Shown piece by piece: positions 1 to 8,867 of a DNA stretch of 64,000 bases. The notes below the pieces were generated by a model. The model was given only the letters and a program-made list of their open reading frames with translations, ran no database searches and was not told the origin of the DNA. Position 1 is the first letter of the stretch; every line of letters starts with the position of its first letter. A program made the position numbers and the translations under genes. Location of the stretch: NCBI RefSeq assembly GCF_012848475.1, contig NZ_CP051666.1:2011501-2075500 (forward strand), given 5' to 3'. The DNA comes from Marinobacterium sp. LSUCC0821 (lineage in GTDB: Bacteria > Pseudomonadota > Gammaproteobacteria > Pseudomonadales > Balneatricaceae).

Positions 1-176
1 CCAATATCACCTCTGGGCAGTCAGAGGAGGCGACGGCAGCAGCAGTTACTCAGCACCTCTCACGCTTCTGGTCACGCGCTATGAAAGCTGAGATTGTTGC
101 CTATCTTAATGCGGACGGTTCAGAACTGAGTGCAACTGCGAAGCTTGCTGTTGCTAAGCTTGAGCAAGCTGCCTAG
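1..176 (+). CDS. fdsD: Formate dehydrogenase delta subunit, C-terminal part (5' end outside window)
   Basis: An open frame runs from the window edge (codons starting at position 3) to a TAG at 174-176. The visible 57 residues include the segment FWSRAMKAEIVAYL, then a Gly-Ser-containing turn and an Ala/Leu-rich C-terminal helix. This pattern (aromatic-W, basic Met-Lys/Arg, 'L..G...L', 'A...L') is typical of the small delta subunit of soluble NAD-dependent molybdenum formate dehydrogenases (FdsD). The subunit is thought to help assembly or maturation of the FdsABG complex. The neighbouring convergent mobA, a molybdenum-cofactor gene, supports the call, and the stop codons of the two genes overlap. 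The start codon and upstream fds genes are outside the window. The family assignment rests on a short fragment. Confidence 0.72.
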   Translation, partial: NITSGQSEEATAAAVTQHLSRFWSRAMKAEIVAYLNADGSELSATAKLAVAKLEQAA

Positions 177-724
177 TTAGCTTGCTCTAAAATTGCCTGC
201 CACTCTTGCGGCGTATTGGCATTAGCCAGCGCTGTTTCATCCTTGAGGGTAACCTCAGCGCGCGTATGCGACTCAAAAAAACTGCGTAACGAAAGACGTT
301 TTCCCTCCTCAAGCCGCGCGGTAAGCGATTCTAAAATCGCCGCTGGATTCCAGATAAATATTGGGATGTAGAGTTCTGTGAAGTGCGAGCTGCACTGGTT
401 CGCAAAGCCGAGTTGAATCAATTCGTTTAGATCGCCGGTGTCAATTAATGGCAGGTCGACGGGTATTACCAGGGTCGGTAATGCACTGTTCGTCATCAAA
501 GCCGCATGTATCCCGCCCAGGGGACCGCTATCGGGATAGATATCTTGAATAGATCGCTCAGCACCATCGTTTCGGCAAACAGCCACAGAGTTCGCGCCTA
601 GTTCCGCAAGAATTCTCTGAGAACGCAGTAACAGCGACTCGCCATCGATCTCAAGCAGTGCCTTATCTTGCCCCATTCGCGAGGATTGTCCGCCCGCTAA
701 TACAACGGCGTTAAAGTGATGCAT
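173..724 (-). CDS. mobA: Molybdenum cofactor guanylyltransferase
   Basis: MobA transfers GMP from GTP to molybdopterin-Mo, making the guanine dinucleotide cofactor used by DMSO-reductase-family enzymes such as formate dehydrogenase. The 183-residue product starts with the nucleotidyltransferase signature VVLAGGQSSRMGQDKALL at about residues 7-24, which binds the nucleotide. DLPL (about residues 90-93) matches the metal-binding aspartate region, and SGPLGGIHAAL is the conserved loop before it. Length is normal for MobA (about 190). It converges on fdsD with a 4-bp overlap of the two 3' ends (173-176), fitting a local molybdoenzyme context. It starts 249 bp from the divergent FadL gene. Confidence 0.93.
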   Translation of the reverse strand: MHHFNAVVLAGGQSSRMGQDKALLEIDGESLLLRSQRILAELGANSVAVCRNDGAERSIQDIYPDSGPLGGIHAALMTNSALPTLVIPVDLPLIDTGDLNELIQLGFANQCSSHFTELYIPIFIWNPAAILESLTARLEEGKRLSLRSFFESHTRAEVTLKDETALANANTPQEWQAILEQAN

Positions 725-973
725 TGATGCTTTCCTACCCCTAAGAGGCGATATTCTAACTCTTGGAGTGTTGATAGCGAAATTTGTGAGTGGCTCAAAA
801 AATGAAAGGATCTATCAAGCAGGACTCCATCCCCTTTGCGTCAAATAATTAAGTGATTTTTGCAATCTGAAACGGAATATTGGGTTTGAGTAGGCTGTTG
901 GTTAATTGATCGCTTCATTCTGGCAATATTTCGCTAATCAGTTCTAATCAAAACTTAAATAAAGAGAATAATA

Positions 974-2176
974 ATGAACAAACTAAACCTTTCTATTGGT
1001 CTACTAGCTTTTGCTATATCAAAGGCAAATGCGGGCGGTTTTGAAAATGCGCGCTTAGATACATCGTTTATGTACGACAAGGGCAACCTCATATCTTTTG
1101 GTAGCGTCCGAAAAGACTTCAGTGTCAATGGCAGTGCCTTCGGAACAACTAGCTCACTGATCGGGGATCGAAGCGCCTCTAATTTCTCTGCAAAATATCA
1201 AGTTAACGAAAAGCTCGCTTTGGGTTTAACCGCCTACGATTCGGGTGCGATTCATGTCAATTATCAGGGAGCTGGTGGACTTACATCGGTTAACACTTTT
1301 GGACCAAAAGTTGATTTAACATCTGACTCTTTAGCATTTTTATCCACTTTTACCTTAAACGAAAGCGTGAGCGTCACAGCAGGTGCACGACATGATAAAT
1401 TTAAAGTTAACAATGCAGATATTTTTCGTTTAACTATCGCGAATGCAATAACTAAAGCTACTGCTGAATTAAATGGGCGAACCTTAGAAACAGCAAATAC
1501 CTCTGATCAACAAGCAGGTGCATTAGCAGCTGCGGCAGCATCAGATCCTCAAGTTAACTCAGATAGTGATATTGTTCCAATTTTAACGATAGCCTTTGAA
1601 AAACCAGAAATTGCACTTAGAGCCGAGATTATTTACCAAGGTAAGTCATCTGTATCAATGCAAACAACTTGTGGCATGACGGGTGTTGCAGCTTGTTCAA
1701 CAGATCAAAGTACAGGTGGTTTGGCTGAATACCTTACTCTAAATTTCCAAACAGGTGTTGCTGAAAATACCCTACTTTTCGGTTCCATTCACAAAGGTAA
1801 ATGGAGTGCTTCGCAGTTATCTGTGGCAGATACTGAATCGGCTCTACTTGGTCAATCTGGGTCTACATCTGCTTTTAAAGACTCGACTGAATACTCGCTC
1901 GGCCTTGGTCGAAAATTTACTGACTCTATTTCAGGATCTATAAGTTACAACTGGGAGCCAGAAGGCAGTTCGACAACGACTAGTCTCTTTACTGTGAATA
2001 ATGGTTACAAGGGTGTCTCTTTGGGTGTGAAGTATGCTTTAGAGAATTTTGAAATTGCTGCTGGATATAACTACACCAAACTGGGTGATGTAACTTATAC
2101 AGGCGCACCTGCGAGTAATTCGCTGACCGACAATACGGTGTCTGCTTTAGGAGCAAAAGTCACCATCAGATTTTAA
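974..2176 (+). CDS. FadL/OmpP1-type outer-membrane transport protein
   Basis: This is a 400-residue outer-membrane beta-barrel protein of the FadL family, which moves hydrophobic compounds such as long-chain fatty acids across the outer membrane. A signal peptide covers residues 1-20 (cleavage near KANA-GG). Alternating hydrophobic strands run through the rest, and the protein ends in a terminal aromatic (VTIRF), the usual barrel-assembly signal. Two cysteines about 8 residues apart near the middle (TTCGMTGVAACST) may form an extracellular loop disulfide. The gene stands alone between mobA and glcB and ends in a strong terminator. It is clearly AT-richer and uses more A/T-ending codons than its neighbours, so it may have been acquired separately. 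The exact substrate is unknown. Confidence 0.78.
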   Translation: MNKLNLSIGLLAFAISKANAGGFENARLDTSFMYDKGNLISFGSVRKDFSVNGSAFGTTSSLIGDRSASNFSAKYQVNEKLALGLTAYDSGAIHVNYQGAGGLTSVNTFGPKVDLTSDSLAFLSTFTLNESVSVTAGARHDKFKVNNADIFRLTIANAITKATAELNGRTLETANTSDQQAGALAAAAASDPQVNSDSDIVPILTIAFEKPEIALRAEIIYQGKSSVSMQTTCGMTGVAACSTDQSTGGLAEYLTLNFQTGVAENTLLFGSIHKGKWSASQLSVADTESALLGQSGSTSAFKDSTEYSLGLGRKFTDSISGSISYNWEPEGSSTTTSLFTVNNGYKGVSLGVKYALENFEIAAGYNYTKLGDVTYTGAPASNSLTDNTVSALGAKVTIRF

Positions 2177-2190
2177 TAGTAGTTAAAAAT

Positions 2191-2218
2191 AAAAACGGGC
2201 CTTTATGGCCCGTTTTTT
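2191..2218 (+). terminator. Rho-independent terminator between FadL gene and glcB
   Basis: An 11-bp stem (2191-2201 with 2207-2217, GC core ACGGGCC/GGCCCGT) closes a TTTAT loop. It has a T run on the plus side and a matching A run, so it can act for both convergent genes. Confidence 0.9.
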
Positions 2219-2234
2219 GTTGCACTTATGTCGA

Positions 2235-4400
2235 TTACTGAGCTGCTTTAAGCTCTAAACGGCGAGCATGCAGTGCTGGCTCTGTGTAGCCATTTGGCTG
2301 TTTGCAGCCATCGATAACAAGGTCACAAGCCGCTTTGAATGCGATGTTGTTGTCGATGTCGTTACATAGTGGAATGTAAGTTGGGTCGTTAGCGTTTTGA
2401 CGGTCAACGACTGCAGCCATGCGTTTCAGAGTCTCCAGTGCCTGCTCCTTAGTGCAGATGCCGTGACGAATCCAGTTAGCGATGTGCTGGCTTGAGATAC
2501 GCAGTGTTGCACGGTCTTCCATTAGGCCAACATCATTGATGTCTGGCACTTTCGAACAGCCGATACCGGCATCAACCCAACGTACAACGTAGCCAAGGAT
2601 ACCCTGAGCGTTGTTATCCAACTCTGCCTGAATCTCTTCAGCGCTCCACTGTGGGTTTCGCTCAACTGGTACAGTTAGGATGTCATCCAGTGATGCACGC
2701 TCACGTTTAGTTAGCTCTTGCTGGCGCGCGAATACATCAACCTGATGGTAGTGAAGCGCGTGCAGTACAGCTGCTGTTGGAGATGGAACCCATGCAGTGT
2801 TTGCGCCTGACATTGGGTGGCCAATTTTCTGGGTTAGCATGTTCGCCATCTGATCTGGGATAGCCCACATACCTTTACCGATCTGAGCACGGCCAGAAAG
2901 ACCGCAAGCAAGACCTGTATCAACGTTCCAGTTCTCGTATGCTGAAATCCATGAAGCGGCTTTCATGTCGCCTTTACGGATCATTGGGCCCGCTTCCATT
3001 GAGGTGTGAATCTCGTCACCGGTACGGTCAAGGAAGCCAGTGTTGATGAATACAACACGTGAGCTTGCAGCGCGAATACACTCTTTCAAGTTAACAGTGG
3101 TGCGGCGCTCTTCATCCATAATGCCGACTTTGATCGTGTCTTTCGCAAGGCCTAGGGCATCTTCGATACGACCCATGAGTTCGTTTGTGAAAGCAACCTC
3201 TTCAGGACCGTGCATCTTAGGTTTAACGATGTAGATAGAGCCCGTTACCGTGTTGTTGAAACGACCCTGCTGTTTAACGTCATGGATAGAGATTGTAGAG
3301 GTGATCATGCCATCCATGATGCCTTCAGGTACTTCATTACCCTGCGCGTCGATGATCGCGTTGTTGGTCATTAGGTGACCTACGTTACGTACGAACATTA
3401 GCGAACGGCCTTTTAGTGCGATCGCGCTGCCATCTTTACCAGTGTATTCACGATCGCCGTTGATAGAGCGAGTGAAGGTCTGGCCACCTTTGCTGATCTC
3501 TTCGCTTAGGTCGCCTTTGATTAGACCAAGCCAGTTGCGGTAAACAACCACTTTGTCTTCAGCATCAACTGCCGCAACAGAGTCTTCACAGTCCATGATG
3601 GTGGTTAGGGCCGCTTCCAACACGATGTCTTTCACGCCCGCTTTGTCTTCAGAACCGATCTGGCTTGAAGCGTCGATCTGAATCTCGAAGTGTAGGCCGT
3701 TATTGGTAAGAAGGATCGACTCCGGTTCCGCTTCGCTACCACGGTAGCCGACAAACTTAGCTGCATCTTTAAGGCCAACCGCTGCACCATTAACGGTTGC
3801 AGTTAGTGAACCATTAGCAACGCTGTAAGCTGTAACATCGGCGTGTGAGCCAGACGCTAGTGGAGCTGCCTCATCAAGGAATTTGCGGCCAAAGGCAATA
3901 ACCTTGGCGCCACGTACTGGGTTGTATGCTTTAGAAGCTTCAGCGCCACCCTCAGATGAGATTGCATCGGTGCCGTATAGAGCATCGTATAGGCTACCCC
4001 AACGAGCGTTAGCAGCGTTAAGTGCGAAACGTGCGTTCATGACAGGTACTACAAGCTGAGGGCCCGCCATCGTAGCCATCTCTGGATCGACGTTTGATGT
4101 TGTTACTTTGAAGTCTGGGCCTTCAGGAACAAGGTAGCCGATCTCCTGCAGGAACGCTTTGTACTCAGCAAAGTCATAACCTGTTGGGTGAGCGCGGTAG
4201 AACTCGTCCATCTGCTCTTGGATTGCATCACGTTTAGCCAATAGCGCACGGTTGCGTGGTGCCATGTCATTGATGATAGAGGCGAAGCCGCTCCAGAAAT
4301 TCTCTACACTGACGCCGGTACCTGGCAGTACTTCACTGTTAACAAAGTTGTAGAGTTCTGTGGCTACTTGTAGGCCGTTTACTTCTGTACGTTGAATCAT
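2235..4400 (-). CDS. glcB: Malate synthase G
   Basis: It condenses glyoxylate and acetyl-CoA to malate in the glyoxylate and glycolate pathways, in the cytoplasm. The 721-residue length matches the G isoform (about 720-725) rather than the shorter AceB type. Conserved stretches include [18 protein letters not shown] (metal/glyoxylate site), [31 protein letters not shown], and CSKVPDIN followed by [11 protein letters not shown]. The aspartate of the last matches the catalytic base known in E. coli GlcB. A GGGAG ribosome site precedes the ATG. It is monocistronic, with 241 bp to the serA end. The upstream region contains several TTTCA/TGAAA inverted repeats that may be operators. No glcDEF genes or regulator are adjacent. 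Confidence 0.97.
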   Translation of the reverse strand: MIQRTEVNGLQVATELYNFVNSEVLPGTGVSVENFWSGFASIINDMAPRNRALLAKRDAIQEQMDEFYRAHPTGYDFAEYKAFLQEIGYLVPEGPDFKVTTSNVDPEMATMAGPQLVVPVMNARFALNAANARWGSLYDALYGTDAISSEGGAEASKAYNPVRGAKVIAFGRKFLDEAAPLASGSHADVTAYSVANGSLTATVNGAAVGLKDAAKFVGYRGSEAEPESILLTNNGLHFEIQIDASSQIGSEDKAGVKDIVLEAALTTIMDCEDSVAAVDAEDKVVVYRNWLGLIKGDLSEEISKGGQTFTRSINGDREYTGKDGSAIALKGRSLMFVRNVGHLMTNNAIIDAQGNEVPEGIMDGMITSTISIHDVKQQGRFNNTVTGSIYIVKPKMHGPEEVAFTNELMGRIEDALGLAKDTIKVGIMDEERRTTVNLKECIRAASSRVVFINTGFLDRTGDEIHTSMEAGPMIRKGDMKAASWISAYENWNVDTGLACGLSGRAQIGKGMWAIPDQMANMLTQKIGHPMSGANTAWVPSPTAAVLHALHYHQVDVFARQQELTKRERASLDDILTVPVERNPQWSAEEIQAELDNNAQGILGYVVRWVDAGIGCSKVPDINDVGLMEDRATLRISSQHIANWIRHGICTKEQALETLKRMAAVVDRQNANDPTYIPLCNDIDNNIAFKAACDLVIDGCKQPNGYTEPALHARRLELKAAQ

Positions 4401-4502
4401 AAAGACTCCCGAATTTTTATTGGGATACCTCAGATTTTAAATTTCTGAGATCTCGAAAATTTGTGCATAGCAACAATAGCGTGCATGGCTATATATGTAA
4501 CC

Positions 4503-4577
4503 CACCTTTAGTCAAAGGTGTGAAATGTTCAGTTTCATATTATGAAAATATGCTGGTCTGTTTCATTATGTGGAAAC
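4503..4577 (-). promoter_or_regulatory. Inverted-repeat cluster upstream of glcB
   Basis: Three repeat elements are packed here. CACCTTT-N4-AAAGGTG lies at 4503-4520. TTTCATA-N-TATGAAA, a perfect 15-bp palindrome, lies at 4533-4547. GTTTC-N8-GAAAC spans 4560-4577. A further TGAAA at 4521-4525 pairs with the TTTCA at 4533-4537. Repeated TTTCA/TGAAA half-sites about 120-175 bp before the glcB ATG suggest an operator array. The cognate regulator is not known. Confidence 0.5.
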
Positions 4578-4591
4578 ATTTGCCAATTTTA

Positions 4592-4625
4592 GGCATAAAA
4601 AAGCCCAGCTTTATGGCTGGGCTTT
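4592..4625 (-). terminator. serA terminator
   Basis: A 10-bp stem AAAGCCCAGC (4600-4609) pairs with GCTGGGCTTT (4616-4625). On the minus strand it is followed by a T-rich tract. It lies 17 bp after the serA stop. Confidence 0.88.
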
Positions 4626-4641
4626 CATAAAGCGATAAAAC

Positions 4642-5874
4642 TTAGAAAAGACGACGGCAGCGGATAGTGCCTTCGATCTCGCCTAGTTTTTGCAATGCAA
4701 CTTCAGAGTAGTCTGCGTCTACATCGATAACAACGTAGCCAACTTTCTCGTTAGTCTGTAGGAACTGACCAGAGATGTTGATGCCGTTTTCTGAGAAGAC
4801 GTTGTTGATCTTAGATAGTACGCCAGGCACGTTTCGGTGAACGTGCAGTAGACGGTGCGCATTGGTGTGCTCTGGAAGTGCAACTTCTGGGAAGTTAACA
4901 GAGGTGATAGATGAGCCGTTGTCGCTGTAGCGAACAAGCTTTTCTGCCACTTCGTAGCCGATATTCATCTGCGCTTCCATCGTAGATCCACCCACGTGTG
5001 GTGTAAGGATTACGTTGTCGAATTCGCGTAGTGGACTGATGAACTCATCATCGTTTGTACGAGGTTCAACTGGGAATACGTCGATTGCAGCGCCAAGCAG
5101 TTTCTTGCTTGAAAGTGCATCGCACAGTGCATCGATATCGACCACAGTACCGCGTGCTGCGTTGATTAGGATTGAACCCTGCTTCATCGCATCAAACTGA
5201 GCTTTACCCATCATGTTCTTGGTAGAAGCACTCTCTGGTACGTGTAGTGAAACGATGTCACACATGCCCAATAGCTCATTCAATGAGCCGACCTGAGTTG
5301 AGTTACCAAGCTGCAGTTTGGTGATTACATCGTAGTAGTACACTTCCATGCCAAGCCCTTCAGCTAGGATAGAGAGCTGTGAGCCGATGCTGCCGTAACC
5401 GATGATGCCAAGTTTCTTGCCGCGAATCTCGTAAGAGTTTTTAGCTGTCTTCTGCCAGCCGCCACGGTGAGCAACCGCGTTCTTCTCTGGGATACCGCGA
5501 AGTAGCATGATCGCTTCAGCAAGTACTAGTTCTGCTACAGAGCGAGTATTTGAGTAAGGTGCATTGAATACCGCTACACCACGCTCAGTCGCTGCACGAA
5601 GGTCAACCTGGTTAGTACCGATACAGAAACAACCAACAGCAACCAGTTTCTCAGCAGCATCGAATACCTTCTCAGTAAGCTGAGTTCGTGAACGAATGCC
5701 AACAAAGTGTGCATCTGCGATGCGCTCTAGAAGCTCTTCTTCAGGTAGCGAACCGGTGTGGCTCTCGATGTTGGTGTAGCCCTGAGCGTGCAGGGTATCA
5801 ATCGCTGACTGGTGAACACCTTCTAGAAGAAGGATCTTAATCTTGCCTTTATCGAGGGAAGTCTCTTTGCTCAT
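4642..5874 (-). CDS. serA: D-3-phosphoglycerate dehydrogenase
   Basis: SerA oxidises 3-phosphoglycerate to phosphohydroxypyruvate with NAD, the first step of serine synthesis. The 410-residue protein has the E. coli-type layout: a split substrate-binding domain, a Rossmann NAD domain (KKLGIIGYGSIGSQL, about 153-167), catalytic Arg/Glu/His segments (RGTVVD; LTPHVGGSTMEAQ), and a C-terminal ACT domain from about residue 340. The ACT segment HVHRNVPGVLSKIN plus NGINI carries the His and Asn positions that bind serine in E. coli, so feedback inhibition by serine is expected. The gene is monocistronic with its own terminator. The glyA gene that uses its product is elsewhere in the window. Confidence 0.97.
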   Translation of the reverse strand: MSKETSLDKGKIKILLLEGVHQSAIDTLHAQGYTNIESHTGSLPEEELLERIADAHFVGIRSRTQLTEKVFDAAEKLVAVGCFCIGTNQVDLRAATERGVAVFNAPYSNTRSVAELVLAEAIMLLRGIPEKNAVAHRGGWQKTAKNSYEIRGKKLGIIGYGSIGSQLSILAEGLGMEVYYYDVITKLQLGNSTQVGSLNELLGMCDIVSLHVPESASTKNMMGKAQFDAMKQGSILINAARGTVVDIDALCDALSSKKLLGAAIDVFPVEPRTNDDEFISPLREFDNVILTPHVGGSTMEAQMNIGYEVAEKLVRYSDNGSSITSVNFPEVALPEHTNAHRLLHVHRNVPGVLSKINNVFSENGINISGQFLQTNEKVGYVVIDVDADYSEVALQKLGEIEGTIRCRRLF

Positions 5875-6038
5875 TTTTGCTCTCGTTACGAAAGGTTTGC
5901 CGTATCGGCCATAAATTTAAGGCCGGCGAGTATAGCACAAAGCGCGGAGTGTTTAGATTTTATCCAATAGTATTGGGCGAAATATTTTCAGGTGAAGTTG
6001 AAGAAAAGTTGAGAAAAAATAGAGAAGGGTAAAATAGA

Positions 6039-6066
6039 GCTGCCAATCCAGAGTTGGCTTGGCAGC
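6039..6066 (-). terminator. Possible ppnP terminator
   Basis: The inverted repeat GCTGCCAA (6039-6046) / TTGGCAGC (6059-6066) lies 28 bp after the ppnP stop. On the minus strand it is followed by only a loose T-rich stretch, so termination may be weak. Confidence 0.45.
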
Positions 6067-6093
6067 TTAGGTGGCGAAGCTAAAGCAGAGAGC

Positions 6094-6375
6094 TTAGCCG
6101 TAGTAGCAAAGGTAAGCAGTTGCTACTGGAACCTGAAGGTCGAAAGATGAGTTCGCTGGTACGCTGAACTGAGAACCTGCAGGGTAGGATACGAACTCGT
6201 CTGAGCCTGGAAGTTTCACGATCAATTCGCCGTGAGTCACTTTCATCACTTCCGCCTCATTTGTGCCGAAAGTGTATTCACCTGGGTTCATTACGCCAGA
6301 AGATACGCGGCCATCAGTGCCTTCAAAACCGATCGATTTAACCTGATCGTCGAAGTAAGAATTTACTGTCAACAT
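6094..6375 (-). CDS. ppnP: Pyrimidine/purine nucleoside phosphorylase (PpnP/YaiE family)
   Basis: This 93-residue protein belongs to the small cupin-fold family formerly called DUF1255. Its E. coli member PpnP phosphorolyses several nucleosides to base and ribose-1-phosphate. Diagnostic segments are NSYFDDQVKSIGF at the N terminus, GVMNPGEYTFGT in the middle, and FSVPANSSFDLQV near the end. Length is standard (about 94). An AGGAG-like site precedes the ATG. It is divergent from the MFS gene at 6498. Confidence 0.93.
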   Translation of the reverse strand: MLTVNSYFDDQVKSIGFEGTDGRVSSGVMNPGEYTFGTNEAEVMKVTHGELIVKLPGSDEFVSYPAGSQFSVPANSSFDLQVPVATAYLCYYG

Positions 6376-6497
6376 GACAATCTCCTAAATATTTGAGGGC
6401 GCCATCATAGAGTGAATTTCGTAAATTAGCTATTAGCTGTTGAAAGGAGTAGGCTTCGCGCAATGAAACATTCCCTAAGCATGGATCGCATCTAAGA

Positions 6498-7676
6498 ATG
6501 ATTGAAGCCAATAGTCGCGAGTACTGGCGAGCTACTGCAGCTCTCTGTCTTGGCTCGTTTATGATTTTTGCTAACGTCTACCTTACCCAGCCACTGCTGC
6601 CGACCTTGGCGCGCGAGTTTGGTGTATCTGCACTCGAATCGAGTTGGACCTTTACTATCACCACGGCCATGTTGGGTCTCTCGCTACTGATCTATGGCGG
6701 ACTCTCAGACGCACTAGGCCGGCGCGGCATTATGATTATCACGCTAGCCGGAGTCATGGTGTGTGGTTTTGCACTAAGCTTTGTTGAGGGTTACAACCAG
6801 CTTCTGTTGCTGCGTGGTCTACAAGGGCTTTTGCTAGGTGGCCTACCCGCTATTGCAATTGCCTACATGAACGACGAGTTTACCCCAAGGGCACTCTCAC
6901 TTGCGGTTGGGCTCTATATCGGTGGCAACACTCTGGGTGGTATCGGTGGACGTTTAATCGGTGGCTTTGTTGGTGAATACCTTGGCTGGCAAGGTGCATT
7001 CCTCGTTATGGGCGGCATTAGCCTTCTTTGCGTACTGGCCTTTATCTACCTTTTGCCGAGATCTAAACGATTTGAGTCGCGACCTCTTAGAGTAGGAGTA
7101 ATTGTTAAAGCGATGGGTGCCCACCTGAGCAATCCCATGCTGTTAAGCGCCTACATCATCGGTGGTTTGAACTTCTTTATCTTTATCAACCAGTACTCTT
7201 ACATCACCTTCGTATTGGCGGATGCTCCTTACAATCTGCCGGCAAGTTTCTTGGGTATGCTCTTTTTGACCTATCTAACGGGCACCTTCGGTTCGGCTAT
7301 TTCCGGTAAGGTTTCAGATTTCTTGCCTCAGCCGCGAGCTATGAGCTTGGGTATTGTTATCTTGATGATTGGCTCATGCGTCACTCTCTCTGAGTCTATC
7401 GTTATGATTATTATCGGATTCTTAATTAACAGTTTTGGTTTCTTCTTTTGCCACTCTACGGCAAGTAGCTGGGTCAGCAAGCAGGCAACGCATGCGAAAG
7501 CGAGTGCGTCATCTCTTTACTTGGTCTTCTACTATGTTGGGGCAAGTTTGGGTGGATTCTATCTGCAGCCATTCTGGAAACAGTGGCATTGGCCAGGTGT
7601 CATTCTTGGTTCGTTGATCATTCTGGTTGTTACCCTGAGTTACTCTCTTCGACTTGAGAAGCGGCGCATCGCATAA
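6498..7676 (+). CDS. MFS transporter, YnfM-like drug/metabolite exporter
   Basis: This is a 392-residue integral membrane protein with about 12 hydrophobic segments, typical of the DHA1 group of the major facilitator superfamily. The first loop motif GGLSDALGRRGIMI (about 67-80) matches the MFS G-X-L-[SA]-D-x-x-G-R-[RK] signature. The early segment FANVYLTQPLLPTLAREFGVS is shared with E. coli YnfM-type proteins. It probably expels a small molecule by proton antiport. The substrate cannot be told from sequence. It is followed 65 bp later by a short-chain dehydrogenase and hemJ in the same direction, but the functions do not obviously connect. Confidence 0.88.
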   Translation: MIEANSREYWRATAALCLGSFMIFANVYLTQPLLPTLAREFGVSALESSWTFTITTAMLGLSLLIYGGLSDALGRRGIMIITLAGVMVCGFALSFVEGYNQLLLLRGLQGLLLGGLPAIAIAYMNDEFTPRALSLAVGLYIGGNTLGGIGGRLIGGFVGEYLGWQGAFLVMGGISLLCVLAFIYLLPRSKRFESRPLRVGVIVKAMGAHLSNPMLLSAYIIGGLNFFIFINQYSYITFVLADAPYNLPASFLGMLFLTYLTGTFGSAISGKVSDFLPQPRAMSLGIVILMIGSCVTLSESIVMIIIGFLINSFGFFFCHSTASSWVSKQATHAKASASSLYLVFYYVGASLGGFYLQPFWKQWHWPGVILGSLIILVVTLSYSLRLEKRRIA

Positions 7677-7741
7677 CTGATATCTCTCTGCATCTGATTG
7701 CTAATTTTTGACGTAGAAGTTGCCAGTGATGGAGATTTAAT

Positions 7742-8443
7742 ATGTCAGATCTTTTAGTGGTTGGTAGTGGTGGTATTGGTCGAGCGTTACTTAGCTTAAG
7801 TGCAATGCGTTACCCCGATCAGCGCCAGTTTTCGACTGCTCGCAAGCCTCAACAGAGTTCGCAACTGGCCCTTGATCTGCTCAACCCAGCAGCATTTGCA
7901 GATACTGTTGAAAAGCTAAAATCAGAGTCCTTTACACCCAGCAGAATCATCTTTGCACAAGGGTTGCTGCACCGTGATGGGCAGCGTCCCGAGAAGTCGC
8001 TTCGTGAGCTAGATGTCGCCTGGATGAGTGAGGTAATGCAGGTAAACGCAATTGCGCCCATACAATTCTTGGCTCAATTAATGCCCCTTGTAGCTCGCGA
8101 TGCGGCCGTTCAAATCGCTTTTATTTCCGCTCGGGTGGGGAGCATCGAGGACAATCAGTTAGGTGGCTGGTATGGCTATCGTGCCTCTAAAGCCGCGCTG
8201 AATATGTTGATTAAAACGGCCTCAGTTGAGTTGGCGAGAACCCATCCCAAGGCACAGCTTTTAGCACTCCATCCCGGCACAACCGACACACCCCTATCTA
8301 AACCCTTTCAGGCAAGGGTGCCGGAGGGTAAACTATTTTCAACTGAGTTTGTTGCCAATAAATTATTAGATCTGCTGGATCAGCAGCGTGGCGGCAAATC
8401 GGGCCAATTTTTAGCCTGGGATGGATCCACCATCCCTTGGTAA
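7742..8443 (+). CDS. Short-chain dehydrogenase/reductase, unknown substrate
   Basis: A 233-residue classical SDR-like oxidoreductase. The N-terminal dinucleotide loop is VVGSGGIGRALL (about 6-17), a shortened version of the usual TGxxxGIG. The active-site Tyr-x3-Lys is in YGYRASKAALNML, with a preceding Ser in ISARVGS. LHPGTTDTPLSKPF is the conserved substrate-loop segment after the active site. It resembles the CsgA/YbbO-like group of SDRs, which lack a defined reaction. It lies 10 bp before hemJ, so the two are likely co-transcribed. Confidence 0.85.
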   Translation: MSDLLVVGSGGIGRALLSLSAMRYPDQRQFSTARKPQQSSQLALDLLNPAAFADTVEKLKSESFTPSRIIFAQGLLHRDGQRPEKSLRELDVAWMSEVMQVNAIAPIQFLAQLMPLVARDAAVQIAFISARVGSIEDNQLGGWYGYRASKAALNMLIKTASVELARTHPKAQLLALHPGTTDTPLSKPFQARVPEGKLFSTEFVANKLLDLLDQQRGGKSGQFLAWDGSTIPW

Positions 8444-8453
8444 GGAGATTTAG

Positions 8454-8867
8454 ATGCTTTGGGTTAAAACCTTTCATATTTTAGCGATGACGAGTTGGAT
8501 GGCTGGGATCTTCTATCTGCCACGAATCTTCGTTCACTATGTAGAGGGAAAAGCGGCGGGCCAAGATGTAGCGCGTCTCTCGATTATGGCATCTAAGCTC
8601 TACGGCTTTATGACTATCATGGCGCTCTTTACGCTGGGTTTGGGTTTCTGGCTTTGGCTAGGCTATGGCTTCAGCGGTGGCTGGCTGCACGCTAAGTTGC
8701 TGTTTGTAGTCTTCTTGATTGGTTTTCACTTCTGGTGCCGTAACTACCTAAAGCGTCTGAAAGCGGACCAGTTGACCGAGAGCGGTAAGTATTTTCGACT
8801 ATTCAATGAGCTGCCACTGCTCATCTTTATTCCGATTTTGATCTTTGTGGTGGTGAAGCCTTTTTAA
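8454..8867 (+). CDS. hemJ: HemJ-type protoporphyrinogen IX oxidase (UPF0093)
   Basis: A 137-residue membrane protein with four hydrophobic helices. The first helix begins LWVKTFHILAMTSWMAGIFYLPRIFVH, written here as one run of the HemJ family with its conserved histidine near residue 8. A later segment KLLFVVFLIGFHFW carries further conserved Lys and His. HemJ oxidises protoporphyrinogen IX to protoporphyrin IX in bacteria lacking HemG or HemY. An AAGGAG site precedes the ATG. The last four bases (8864-8867) overlap the 3' end of convergent ubiJ. hemE, an earlier step of the same pathway, is also in the window but 27 kb away. Confidence 0.85.
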   Translation: MLWVKTFHILAMTSWMAGIFYLPRIFVHYVEGKAAGQDVARLSIMASKLYGFMTIMALFTLGLGFWLWLGYGFSGGWLHAKLLFVVFLIGFHFWCRNYLKRLKADQLTESGKYFRLFNELPLLIFIPILIFVVVKPF

